A stretch of DNA of 64,000 nucleotides from Monodelphis domestica (GCF_027887165.1 NC_077228.1:180738697-180802696); one strand, 5' to 3'. Counted from the first letter of the stretch, positions 46,753 through 57,692 are shown. Numbers and translations: made by a program. The notes: a model not told the origin generated them from the letters alone.

Positions 46753-47459
46753 TATCTCTAAGAAAGACTTCAAGGGTATTTTCATTTGTAGCTAAAGAAC
46801 TGACCTGATCAAAAAGTCCATGATTATTTAATTTTTGCCACCATAATCAAACGTAAAATAGCATTAGCATCTGGGCCAGCTTTTTTCTCTACCAAATGGC
46901 CCTATTTTCACAGGAAACATGAGATAGTAACTTTTATCTCCACTGATTCAGTGACTTAGTAGAAACATTGATAGTGTCTAGTTAAGAAAACACCTGTGCC
47001 TGGTTTTCATCATCTTTTATAACCTGGTCCTATACTCCCCATATAGTCTCATACCCTTATATTCCCCAATATGTATTCTCTATATTAATCTGTCTAATCT
47101 CCTCATTGCCTTTCTCTCTTTGCCCTCTACTCAGAAAACTTATTCTCAGTTCTGTTCATTGTTCTGGGTTTGAAGGACAGAAGTCTCTTCTCTCCAATCA
47201 CCAGTATTTAGGAGCAAATGCTTTCCAAATGGATGTTTTTTGGTACATTTTCCAGCATGCTGGATATGTGAAAAGACAATTCCCCACTAAACTTACATAT
47301 CTAAGAAGTTTATTTATGAACATAGCAAAACTGACTAGGACCCATGAAAATAAGAAAGGCACCTCTTCTGAATATATAAAGGACAGGCAGCCATTTTGAT
47401 GTCGTGACTCCTGGGCTGTAGAGGGCTGATTTTTTATAGTTATTCACTTTTCTGTTTCT

Positions 47460-48182
47460 TTTTTTTTCCTCACAAATCAAATGTTTATTGTTAAATTAAA
47501 TGCTGTTCAGTACCTTCTTAACATTAGTTGAACTGAAATGAAAAGATCTATAAATGGTTAATATTGGCCTTACTAGTAATCAATACTTTTGCTCAAAAAA
47601 GGCCACAATAGTTAGATTTTATTACTTGATTTTATTTTATATCAGGTGATAGATGCAAAGCATTCTTTTTTTTATAAAGTACAATTAGCTTCACTCAATA
47701 TACTTTTTTTTTTTAAGCCCTTACCTTCCGTCTTGGAGTCAATACTGTGTATTGGCTCCAAGGCAGAAGAGTGGTAAGGGCTAGGCAATGGGGGTCAAGT
47801 GACTTGCCCAGGATCACACAGCTGGGAAGTGTCTGAGGCCAGATTTGAACCTAGGACCTCCCGTCTCTAGGGCTAGCTCTCAATCCACTGAGCTACCCAG
47901 CTGCCCCCTCAATATACTTTTAATGCATATTTTAAAAATTCTTTTGCAATCCAAATATACAAAAGCTTGGAAAACAAAGTTTAGAAAACAAAAACCTATG
48001 TAAAAAGACTGACAACTAAAACAGTACAGTTTTATAAGACTCTAATTTTACAGTTTTCTTATTGAATCATCAGTATCAAATCTTGCCACAGGCAAAGTCC
48101 ACCCTTGCTTGCCACTCCAGGGTTTCCTGACAGGTGGCTAACAATCAGTCAAAGGGAAGGCAGCTTAATCATTATGGCCATG
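47460..48182 (-). pseudogene. Possible antisense processed-pseudogene 3' UTR
   Basis: On the minus strand an AATAAA (plus-strand TTTATT at 47485) is followed by an A-rich stretch (plus-strand T run at 47459-47467). Upstream sequence is AT-rich and UTR-like. A CORE-SINE (47708) and the ERV (48183) interrupt it. The source gene is not identified. Confidence 0.25.
47708..47907 (-). mobile_element. CORE-SINE
   Basis: Antisense copy flanked by TCAATATACTTTT on both sides. Confidence 0.85.
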
Positions 48183-48289
48183 TGTGATAGAGACATGAAG
48201 AGAGAGAGGTTTTGCAACAGGTTCCCCTCAGTTTACCTTCACTATTTCAATCAGTAGAAGTTTTTGAGTCAGTTTACTCCTCTATTTCA
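48183..48289 (+). repeat. 5' LTR, internally deleted
   Basis: Only 107 bp remain, against 1036 bp for the 3' LTR. The first 34 bases (TGTGATAGAGACATGAAGAG onward) match the start of the 3' LTR, then it jumps to TTCCCCTCAGTTTACC and matches the last 70 or so bases. About 930 bp, including the poly(A) signal region, are missing. Confidence 0.8.
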
Positions 48290-48291
48290 AG

Positions 48292-48309
48292 TGGCACCTT
48301 AGTCTGACA
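48292..48309 (+). other. Candidate primer-binding site
   Basis: TGGCACCTTAGTCTGACA begins 2 nt after the LTR end, the expected place for a tRNA primer site, and starts with TGG (complement of CCA). I could not match it to a particular tRNA. Confidence 0.4.
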
Positions 48310-48346
48310 ATACCCAACAATCCCACAAATAGGAAAGATAGTAAAT

Positions 48347-48697
48347 ATGTTCAGACAAGTAGTTTTTGGTGTCGTGGTTTTGGCAGCCATCGCTTACTTT
48401 TGGGTTTACCATATTCTTTACAGTAAACTGACTCAAATGGTGGTAGAAAGTGTGGATTATGTAGGAAACTTGGCAATGACTGTGTTACAAATACCTTTCC
48501 AAAATGAATTAGTTCTCTGGCAAGTCCTGGCACAAGTATATGTACTCTTCATGGCTGTGTTACAGACTCTATCCCAAGTGAGGAAAGTCTTTAGATTCAT
48601 GGTTCCCCTGAAGGCAGAGAAGGTTATAGCCATTGATAATGACTTAGACAAAATGATTAAGGCAGTGTTTGAACACTCATTAAGGAAAAAGGTTTAG
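48347..48697 (+). CDS. Unrecognised 116-aa membrane-protein-like ORF in ERV leader
   Basis: An uninterrupted ORF between the LTR and gag, in a different frame from gag, so it is not a simple glyco-gag extension. It begins MFRQVVFGVVVLAAIAYFWV. Residues 5-25 are a strong hydrophobic segment, a second hydrophobic stretch lies near residues 57-77, and the tail is charged and basic (ends LRKKV). The stop lies 8 bases before the probable gag ATG (48706). No family was recognised. It is intact although gag, protease and pol are all broken. It may be an accessory or leader protein of this retroviral lineage, a captured host sequence, or chance. Function is unknown. Confidence 0.5.
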   Translation: MFRQVVFGVVVLAAIAYFWVYHILYSKLTQMVVESVDYVGNLAMTVLQIPFQNELVLWQVLAQVYVLFMAVLQTLSQVRKVFRFMVPLKAEKVIAIDNDLDKMIKAVFEHSLRKKV

Positions 48698-48705
48698 ATC
48701 TAGTT

Positions 48706-49866
48706 ATGGGCAAGGACAATGGGCAAACTGAAAATGCACCTCAGGAAACTGAAGGTGGCAGTGGAAATGAGAACCAGGCTGCTAGTGCCCCTGAGAAAAT
48801 CTGTCCATTAAAGGAGGTCACCAAGCTAACAACTAATGCTGGTGTTTTTCACTCAAAGGCCCATAGACAATTCACTCCTTAAGAACTTGAGTCCATTAAA
48901 TGCCGTTTTCCGAAATTTGTGGACAATCCTTTTAAAGCCCATAAGGAGCTTAAACGGGCATTTCAAATCTTTGATCCAGATTTCGAAGATGTTGAATTTC
49001 TTTTATCAGAAGTATTCAGCTCCCATGAAAAAAGGAAATTTGTGGAGACAACTAGATCTGAGACCAGTTTGACCAGCTGGCCCACTATTGATCAAAGAAT
49101 GGATTTTGATTTCGCCAATCCGACCTGTATGTCATACCTTAAATGGTGCAGAGAGGATTTGCTTCAAGCCGTTAAGCAATGCTGTTCCAAACCTGGTGCA
49201 TGGTCCAAATTTGATAAGATCAGGCAGGAAAAAGAGGAACATCCTGCCACATACATAGACCATCTGTCAGAAATGGCAGAGGCAATTTTAGGTTTAGAAG
49301 CAGACAATGAAGAAACAGCTGGCCATGTACGTAGACAATTTCTGAGGGGATGCACATCAAATCTGAGGACATTTTTTAAGAACTATTTCCCAAAATACAA
49401 CTCAGTTTCCCTAATAGAATTGAGAGAGGTTGCAGGTTACTTATTTGAAAACAGTTCAGATCAGAGCAAGGAAGTTAAAGATCTTAAGGAAAAGTTAGAG
49501 AGGACTGAAAAGGATTTAAAACAGAAGGAAATTGAAGAAATAAAAAATTTGAACACATTTAGAACATACCAAAAACCTGTTTCCCAGAAACCTAGTGACC
49601 AGGCAAGATCAGTGCAAAAAGAAATTAGGGAGTGTTTCTTTTGTCACCAGAAAGGGCACTTGATTAGAAACTGTTTCTTGAAGAAGAAACTGGAGAGTAA
49701 TAACAGAGAAAAACATAATGCAGGAACTAGGTACAATAAGTCAACTTGCTGTTCACACTGCAAGTTGAAGTCCTCACAACAAGCTCCAGATTTGAGGGAA
49801 ATGCAAAAGGGAATAGAAACTGGAGCTAAGCCTAAGTGTTCAGAGATGGTTAGAAGGGAATTATGA
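48706..49866 (+). pseudogene. ERV gag (matrix-capsid-nucleocapsid), one internal stop
   Basis: The frame opens at ATG 48706, just after the leader ORF. It has a TAA stop at 48880-48882 and then runs open in the same frame to 49866. The part after the stop (315 codons from 48919) contains a capsid-like helical region, a coiled coil rich in Lys/Glu (about 49460-49550) and one zinc knuckle CFFCHQKGHLIRNC near 49633. A second Cys-rich patch (CCSHC) follows near 49747. No obvious N-myristoylation context is certain, though the frame does begin MGKDNG. The single knuckle fits gamma-type gag. The stop prevents full translation unless suppressed. Confidence 0.75.
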
Positions 49867-50786
49867 AGCCAGGCACTTGGAGACATAAGAAGTTGTGAGT
49901 AAGAGGCTACAGATATAAATGATATAAGAAAAAAGTTGAGAAATAGTACAAAATTGGTGCAAGAAAGTGTTTCTGTGAATGATAGCCATTGCAATAAAGC
50001 AAGAGAAAGGCAGAGCCAGATTAAAGAAAATGAGGCAGAAATTAATGAAATAACATCTCAGATTGCAAATGAGATAAAAAAAATTTGATAAGACCTGTAT
50101 AGTAACCACACAGGAAAAGTCTGTAAAGGAAATCAAATCATTCCTTGGAAACTTTTTCCAGTGTAGAATGGTAATGGGTTTGAATTATGCAATAGAAAAA
50201 GAAAGAAAGTCACAAGAACTCAAGAAAAAGTCTGAGACTGGTACAAAGACACATAATTTCAGTTCCCTAAAGGTTACTGGTGCTAAATATAACAAGGCGC
50301 TAAAAACATTCACAGAAGTTCCACCTACTGCAGTTAATTCTGTCAATAGATTTATGGCAGAGGTACCCTTTGTAAAAGCATCTAGTTTGAATCCAGAAGC
50401 TAGTACCTTCCATCCAGCAGTGAGTGTTATAGATAAGAAAAAACTAACTGATAATGAAGCTGACATTGCTTTTGAACACAGATTATCATATTCAAAGTAG
50501 TGGAGGTGACATTTCAGTTAAATTTGAATCTGGGGATAGAATGGCAGACTTAGTAACAACCAAGGATTCAGTTAGTGCCAATGTTTTATGGGGCACAGGG
50601 GTATCTAGCCAGAGCAACTGCCATGGTTTAGTTTCACATTCCATTGAAGATTTCATTGGGAATGAATCAAATCAAGAAGAATTGACTGGGTTACATATGC
50701 AGCTGGCAGAGGGTAGCAAAGACAGGAGTACTAATTCGGTGGCAATAAATTCTTTAGCTACACACAGGCCAGCTCCATATGTATGA
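49867..50786 (+). pseudogene. ERV spacer between nucleocapsid and protease, unassigned
   Basis: About 900 bp with two open stretches in different frames: 50168-50500 (110 aa) and 50454-50786 (110 aa). The second is in frame with the protease and separated from it only by TGA at 50784. I recognise no domain; the composition is Ser/Thr/Lys-rich. In gamma-type viruses gag and protease are usually nearly adjacent, so this is unusually long. It could be extra gag/pro coding sequence, broken by frameshifts. Confidence 0.45.
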
Positions 50787-51227
50787 ATTAAGGTAGGGAA
50801 GAAGAACTGTAAGGCTCTCTTAAATACTGGTGCTTCAAAATCTGTCCTAAAGATATGTCCAGGGGATACCAACATAGAGGGTATGGTTTCTGTGGCTGGA
50901 GCAACGGGACAAATTCAATAGGTCCCTGAGCTCAAAAGCACTATGGTTAAACTAGGTCCTTTCACCATAGATCATACCTTCTTGTTGATTCTATCGTGCC
51001 CAGATAATCTTTTGGGATGTGATTTTTTGTGCAAGATACAGGCAACATTACAATGTGAAAAATCTGGGGAAATTTATTTGCATCTACCCAAGAACTCACT
51101 GAAGCACTATCCGTTGTTATACTTAGAACAACTTGAAGAAGAACCTGAAAAGATTCAAGCTGTGACTTCTTTGTATGACATACCCACAAGATATATCACA
51201 GGGGGTGTTTGCAAAACACCAAAATGA
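50787..51227 (+). pseudogene. ERV protease (aspartic), inactivated
   Basis: The frame shows a retropepsin pattern: the active-site strand reads LLNTGAS (near 50820), and a downstream LLGCDFL (near 51003) matches the conserved second motif. The catalytic Asp is Asn here. An in-frame TAG at 50919 splits the domain, and the frame ends at 51227. It overlaps the start of the RT frame, which is shifted by one base. Confidence 0.7.
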
Positions 51228-52320
51228 TGTGGGTCGGATTAAATCGATTACTCCTGTTAGGATTGAGGTAAGGGAAGGGATACCACAATACAAGTTGAGT
51301 AAAGAAGCAAGAGAAGGGATAGCACCCATTATAAATAGCTTGCTTGAGCAAGGTGTATTGCGACCTATGGTATCTGAATATAATAGCCCAATATTAGCTA
51401 TCAAAAAGAATAAGCTAAATGAAGATGGCACTCCGGCATGGAGATTTGTGATGGATTTGAGGGCTGTGAATAATTTCATTAGGAAGAGACATACTGTAAC
51501 ACCATCTCCAAATGATATTATAACTCAGATACCTGCAGAGTCTAGGTGGTACACAGTGTTGGACCTGAGCAATGCTTACTTCAACCCTGATTCTCAAAAT
51601 ATTTTTGCTTTCCAATGGGGACAAACCCAGCTGTGCTATACTAGATTAGTGCAAGGATGTTGCGAGTCTGCTTCAATATTTTGTCAACTGCTGCAAAGAG
51701 ATCTAGCTACCATAACTTTCAAACATAGCAAATTGATACACTACATGGATGTTTTGTTGCCAGCATCTCCTGACACTAAGACTTGTTTAGAAGATTCAAA
51801 GAAATTGTTAATAGAACTTTATGAGGGGACATAAAGTTTCAAAAAAGAAGATTCAATGGGTCCTACCAACAGTTGAATATTTAGGATTTGTCCTGGAAGG
51901 GGGCACCAGGAAAATCTCTAACAAAAGGATAGCAGACATACAGAAGCTAGGCATCCCTAGAACTAAGAAAGAACTTAGAGCTTTTCTGGGGGGTTTCTGG
52001 TTTCTCAAGACAGTACATAGTGGGTTATTCTCATATTTCCAAGTGCTTAACTGATTTGACAAAGAAAGACATCAAAACTATTGCAGTTGAATAAGTAACA
52101 TTTGCATGCTTTCTCACAGTTGAAGGGAGCTATTTTATCAGCTCCAGCTTTGGGAATACCTGATTATAAGAAGGAATTCCACTTGATCATCCATGAAGCA
52201 AAAGGCATCGCATCCGGAATGTTAGCACAGTATTTTGGGTTGAATTTAAGGCTATTGTGTTTTATAGTTCTATCCTCAACACGGTTGCACAGGGCATGGT
52301 GCATTGCCTCAGGAGCATAG
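51175..52320 (+). pseudogene. ERV reverse transcriptase, frameshifted
   Basis: Fingers and palm lie in 51175-51834. Recognisable pieces are the FVMDLRAVN motif, WYTVLDLSNAYF, and a polymerase active-site box reading YMDVLL (near 51742), where the second catalytic Asp has become Val. The frame shifts at about 51821-51834 to a thumb-like piece (to 52054, WVLPTVEYLGFVLEGGTRKI). It shifts again at 52102 to a connection-like piece (FSQLKGAILSAPALGIPDY). It is therefore inactive by both mutation and frame damage. RNase H follows directly. Confidence 0.85.
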
Positions 52321-52378
52321 TAGCTACTGCTCTAATGGTCAAGAAGACCCTATGACATAGTACTGGGATGTAAATTGC

Positions 52379-53161
52379 ATGTGTATTCTGCATATCAAAT
52401 TGAAAAAACCTTTATGGTCACAGAGTATACATTCATTCACCGATGCAAGAATATCCCAGTATGAAGTCATTTTGTTAGGCAATGATAACATCACAAATCA
52501 TAGATGTGCACTGTTGAACCCAGAAACTCAATTCCTGATTTGCCAATGGGGGGGAGGAGAAGTATTGCATGACTGTGATCAGAGAGTGGAACTCATGCAT
52601 AGGCCAAATGAACACCTGAAAGATACACCTCTTGTCGATCCAGAAATAGAGTTATACACAGATGGGTCCTCCTATGTTTGTGATGGGAGAAAATTCACAG
52701 GGGCTGCAGTATTTGACAATGACAAAATGCTTTGGCATGCATCATTGCCAAGTCATGTCAGCGCCCAGGGATCTGAGCTCAAGGCTCTACTTATGGCCCT
52801 AGAATTAGCTACAGGGAAAAGAGCTAATATAATTCTGGATTCTCATTATGCTTTCTCCACTGTACTTTGGTCATCATATATATGGAAAAACAGAGGGTAT
52901 AAAACTTCAGCTAGGAAACCAATTGCATATGGCAATCTGATAGATCATATTATAAGTGCTGTAGACTTTCCTAAGGAGGTGGCCATAATCCATTGTAAGG
53001 CACACACTCATGGAAAGGACAGGGTAACCCTAGGGAATGACAGAGCAGACGTAACATTGAAATACGCTGCTAGGTTTGATCCCCACCGTGTGCTGAATTT
53101 CTCTCTGATCGAAAGGCATAATCCCACTGAAGCCTACAACAGAGAAGAGGTACAGTCATAG
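52379..53161 (+). pseudogene. ERV RNase H domain
   Basis: An open stretch of 260 codons. RNase H motifs in order are LYTDGSSYV (first Asp), QGSELKALLMALELA (Glu), ILDSHYAFS (second Asp) and GNDRAD (final Asp). All four catalytic acidic positions appear present. The frame ends in TAG at 53159-53161 and continues in the same frame into integrase, so this stop is probably a point mutation within a once continuous pol. Confidence 0.85.
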
Positions 53162-54210
53162 AAAGAGCAGCTAGACACTAAACTAATCAAAGGCATCTGG
53201 ATTGCTCAAGGGGGTAAACCTATTCTCTCTAAAAAGTTGTATCAACATCTATGCACCATAATTCATGCAAAGGGACATTATGAAGTGCAAGGGATTCTGG
53301 ATACCATAAAGAGATATTGGACAGCACCAGGAGTAACTACAAATGCCATTAGAACTTGTCAGGCATGTGAGACATGCAGGAGATATAATCAAGGACACTT
53401 TAAGACTGTTGCATTGGGAGGCAGACCACTCAGGTATATGCCTTTCCAGTGTATTCAGATTGATTACATCAGCATGCCTAAGGACAAGGGATACAAATAT
53501 GCATTGGTTATAGTGGATAGACCGACTAGATGGGTTGAAGCATGTCCGTCCAAGAAAAGTGACAATGCCACTGTAGTGAAATTTCTTTTGAAGGAGGTTA
53601 TACCGAGACATGGCATTCCTGATACCATCAACTTGGACAAGGGATCCCACTTCACTTCCCGGGTTCTACAAGAAATCTACAAAAACTTGGGGAATTAAGT
53701 GCAATTACCATTCAATTTATCGGCCCCAGAGTTCCGGGCAGATTGAAAGGATGAACAAAGAGTTAAAAACTCAAATAGGTAAACTCTGTTCAGAAACACA
53801 TTTAAAATGCACAGATGTTTTGCCTATTGCTTTGTTCAACATTAGAACCAGGCCTAGGACTGACCTGCACATATCATCTTTTGAAATGCTGTATGGTCAG
53901 CCTCTTTGGCATGGTAGGACAGTAAAGTCACCTTACTTGTCCACGTTAAGAGGGGAATGCATTCTTCATGAATACTTAAAACAGATACAATGTAGGATTG
54001 AAGAACTAAGGAAACTAGGTTTGCTTGTGCAGAGAATACCACTAGATTTTTCATTGCACAAGATAAAACCAGGTGGTAACTACAGAACCTAGATGGATCG
54101 AACCAACAACGGTCGTAATGACAACCCCAACGTCTATAAAGGTTGATCAAAGAGATCCATGGTTCCATGCTTTGCATGTGAAATTGCATCACACCCATAA
54201 TATTGAGTAG
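53162..54210 (+). pseudogene. ERV integrase, frameshifted
   Basis: The N-terminal zinc domain has paired His near 53240-53280 and CQACETC near 53360. The catalytic core has the first Asp in QIDYIS (near 53458) and the second in NLDKGSHF (near 53632). A frameshift near 53690 moves the rest to another frame, which holds SSGQIERMNKELKT with the catalytic Glu (near 53740). The C-terminal GPY/F-like piece ([11 protein letters not shown] onward) is in a third frame at 54085-54210. DDE order and spacing fit retroviral integrase. It is non-functional as it stands. Confidence 0.85.
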
Positions 54211-54275
54211 CCCTAGGAAAGTAATTGATAAGCAAATGCAGTCCCTACTGGAAACACAGGAAAGCACATGAATAC

Positions 54276-55202
54276 TGTGACAAGGAAATCACTTAAAAGA
54301 CTGATATATATTAATTTAAGGTCGCCAAGGAATTCAACTATGTAATTCCTAAATGAAAACTCAAGTCAGCAGTCAACCTTTTATAGAGTTTAATTACAAA
54401 ACAGGAGGAAGAAAGGAGTTAGAGATAGAGAGAGAGAAAGGGGAGAGAAGGGAATAGGGCTTAAATACCCCTTCTGTTTAGGCTGGGCCAAAAGGCCCAA
54501 ACCCTTAGATAGCTGAGGCAAAGAAAGGAGATCAGTCCCTATTACTCACGTGACCAAAATGGAGAAACAGTCTCAGGGGCCTCCACCTCCAGCTTCCTTC
54601 AGAGCCAACTCTCAAAGCACCACCTCTCAGACCAAAAACCTCTCCAGCCAACCCTCCTCTCAGTCCTCAGACCCCTCTATCTTTAAGGAAACCATCCAAG
54701 TTCCCTCCCCTCAGTTCTCACATCTACCAATCACTGTCCATGTCTTCCTTGTGCCAATAGTGGCTCTGGCTTAACCCAGGACCGCCCAGAGGTCTGTGGC
54801 TTTGCACATGTCTGTTGAAGGTCATATTCTCAAATAATTAAATCTTGATCCTTTGCTGCAGCCCTTCCTAAATCCTGTTAGGACTGAGTGGGGTGGAAAT
54901 TTGTATTTTCCAAGACCTGGTTCTGTCATTCCAAGTATCTCTATTGTATCAATTCTAAAATCAATCATGACTCAAAAATCTTCCTGTTCTATGCTTAAGC
55001 ATAGGTCAAAGCCCTTTCCATTGTTCAGCAAAAGGTTTCTGTCCTAAAGTAATCTTAAGAAGGGAGGAGGAGGAACCTCCCATGCCAATGGGGTTCACAT
55101 TCCAATAGAGTTCCCACTATCAATAGGAAATTTTTCAAGTATGAAATTTCCCAATGGTGAAATTTTCAACATTTATAAGTCTAAGAAATTTTAAGGTTTA
55201 CA
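54276..55202 (+). mobile_element. Solo LTR (family B) nested in the ERV
   Basis: A 927-bp sequence beginning TGTGACAAGG and ending TTTACA, flanked by ATAC on both sides (54272-54275 and 55203-55206). It is related to the LTRs at 3828, 5415 and 11203: all share a block near the start (GGTCRCCAAGG), a GA-rich stretch and a CCAAGTATCTC(C/T)ATTGT block near the end. Confidence 0.75.
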
Positions 55203-55206
55203 ATAC

Positions 55207-56642
55207 TTGCTACCAGAATACAGAAAAGAGAGCCCTGCATATGTTAAAATAATGAAAGGTAGCATCCATGATGATATACAGCCATTAACACAGAATACAA
55301 AAAGAAAACCTTGCATTTGAAAGAGTAGCAGCCACGAAGAAACAAAGTTTCAATGTGAAATATAAAATAGTCTCTGCCTGACATAGTAACACATCAAAAA
55401 GAACTATCTCCAAGTAATACATACAATAACCATTCAAAAACTACATATAGTAACCATATGATAGACCTCCTTGATGAAGAAAAAAGAAAACTTGAAAACT
55501 ATACCCTTAGGCATAATGAATACACCCATGCAAGAAGAAAAACACAAGTTTGAGCTAACTTGCAAGAAAAAAGAGAAACAAATGCAAAAACTTACCCTCA
55601 TGCATGAAGAAAGATTGATAAATTCTGCATGCATGAAGATTTCAACTCACTTCTATGCAAAAGTAACTTTTCATTCTTACTGGCACATACATGTATAAAT
55701 CTCACACACATGCATTGTTCGTGGTATGTTTGTGTGTTCCTGGGTTCTTGATTATTGCAGTGGATCCTGATTTGAAGAACACGAGTCTTCAATCAAGTCT
55801 GGACGATGGCGAATGGCATGCAGACCAGACGAAGGACCAGAGTGGAAAGGAAGAGAATTTCTACAAGCAACATGACTGGACATGGAAGGACTTTGGAACT
55901 TTGAAATTTGGAACTTTTGGCCATGAAAGTTATGTAAGGATTTGTCATACATGTGAACATCACATACATTTGCACGCACATCCTACATAGCAAAGTAAAA
56001 TATTCATGGATTGGGTAAGTATACAACATACAAGACAACAAAGACACATTAATGAGAAATTTCTGTGGAAAATTCAAACAGACTTTTATGCATGAGTTTG
56101 TACAGAAATCTACAATTATGAACATATGTAAATTTATATGGACACATGTAATGACTAAATTGGCTAACAAGCTAACTTTTAGAGTAAGTTCATTAATGAT
56201 CTAACTACTAACAATAGTGATAGCTTAGTGAATTGGTCTAAGGCTTAAGAAAGAGACAGAAGTCTGTAGTATAAAAGTTAGATTGTATTATGATTGTAGA
56301 TTAGCATTTGTTAGTGTTAAGAAATTTTCTTAGTGACTATATAGACATTAGGATAAGTCATTTGCATGTTCAATATGTTATTGAATTGTTGAGATGATTT
56401 AAATGTTGTTACTTGTTTTGTTATGTGAAATTATATTCATGTAATTCCCCTATCTAACCCATTTTCCTATGACCCATTCTTAGCTTGGTATTTAGATAGA
56501 GAGAACAGCTAAGATGAGTTTAGGAGTTTGTTATTGGGGGGGGGGGTAAGAGTATATTTCAGATAGCAAAGAGTTAAGATAGAATTGTTATTAATAAGGT
56601 AAATATCATGAAAATAAAATGCAAGTTGCATTTTATGCTAAT
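55207..56642 (+). other. ERV region between pol and 3' LTR, no env recognised
   Basis: About 1.4 kb after the nested solo LTR. No long ORF and no envelope hallmarks (signal peptide plus SU/TM cleavage site, CX6CC, immunosuppressive domain) are visible. It contains many ATGCA/CACATGCA motifs. The longest sense ORF is 99 codons (55691-55990), with a splice-acceptor-like TTGATTATTGCAG at about 55750. It could be a badly eroded env, an accessory exon, or unrelated filler. Confidence 0.5.
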
Positions 56643-56655
56643 AAAAGGGGGGGGA
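56643..56655 (+). other. Polypurine tract of the ERV
   Basis: AAAAGGGGGGGGA lies immediately upstream of the 3' LTR, the expected plus-strand primer site. Confidence 0.75.
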
Positions 56656-56656
56656 T

Positions 56657-57692
56657 TGTGATAGAGACATGAAGAGAGAGAGGTTTTGCAGGACTTGTGG
56701 ACCAAGATGCAGGGCTGGAGATCTAGCTCTAGACGTCAGTCAAGAGAAGATTCCAACGGAGTGTTCCCAGGAGGGGCAGTTGGGGACTTTTGCTGGCCAT
56801 ACTGAGAGGAAAAACTTGGTTTTTTGGACTTTGTCTCAGACTGGAAGTCACACTCTCTCTCCCTGGAGGTTTGAGGCTGGCTGAAAGACCTTTATGAGGC
56901 TGACTTGGTTTTTTGGGGGTTTCTCTGGCTCTGAGCAGTTGAAGTTGACACTGAGAAGAGAAATTTGGCTTTTGGGGACTGGGTCTCTGTCTCTCTGGCT
57001 CTGAGCAGTGGAAGCTGACCAGGGGAGAAGCTTTTGAGTTGGTGATCTATTTGAGAGTTGAGCTGGCCAGGAGAAAAGGAGAGATTTTGAACTTTGTTTC
57101 TTTCTGGGGTTAAGCTGAGAGACCTGGCTGATTTGTGAAGAAGAATGAAGATTTTGAACTGCTGTTGTCCTCCATCTCCCTAATTATATCAGAGTCACAG
57201 CTTGTGACTGGAATACTTCCTCAAAGCTTTCTAAAATTATCCCCGTAATTTAGGGAAATCCTCCTACCTCAGTTTTCCCATCCTGTTATCCCAATAAACC
57301 CCTTGACTTGAAAAAGGAAAGGAAAAGAATATCTTTATAGTTTACTCAAGTGGGGAGGGAAGGAGCCAAGTCTTCAAGAAGAACTGGGTGACGAGGGTTG
57401 GAAAAGGAAGGGGGTTAGGAAATAGATTGAAGAATCAGCCATCAGTAGGGATCAGCAGGCAAACCCCAATGTCAACCCCAGGGCATTCCTTTATAAGTAG
57501 TCCTCTGTGTACCAGCATTCCTTTGTGGTGGCATCCCCCAACATTTCTCTGTTCTACCTCCATTACAAATAAGCAGCCTCAGGTTCCTGTAGCAGCTCTC
57601 TCAAGTCACAGCCAGAGAACAGCAGTTTCCCCTCAGTTTACCTTCTCCATTTCAATCAGTAGTAGTTTCAGTCAGTTTACTCTTCTATTTCA
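56657..57692 (+). repeat. 3' LTR of the ERV (1036 bp)
   Basis: Starts TGTGATAGAGAC and ends CTATTTCA. It has an AATAAA poly(A) signal at 57293-57298. Both ends match the truncated 5' LTR. The interior (56700-57150) has repeated GGTTTTTTGGAC/CTCTGGCTCTGAGCAG motifs. Confidence 0.85.

Larger units (their letters stand above)
48183..57692 (+). mobile_element. Endogenous retrovirus, class I-like, degraded, env not found
   Basis: The element is bounded by TG...CA LTRs and flanked on both sides by CATG (48179-48182 and 57693-57696), a 4-bp target duplication. Order: 5' LTR, candidate primer-binding site, membrane-protein-like ORF, gag, long spacer, protease, RT, RNase H, integrase, unassigned region, polypurine tract, 3' LTR. 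One CX2CX4HX4C zinc knuckle in gag and the gammaretrovirus-style RT/RNase H/integrase with a GPY/F-like tail suggest class I (gamma/epsilon-like). Multiple stops and frameshifts show it is dead. It lies in TEX14 intron 6 in sense orientation. Confidence 0.85.

Noticed and set aside
55471-55698. 75-codon Lys/Met-rich ORF near the ERV 3' end as an env piece
   Set aside because: No signal peptide, cleavage site or transmembrane segment; the composition follows the local A-rich sequence.
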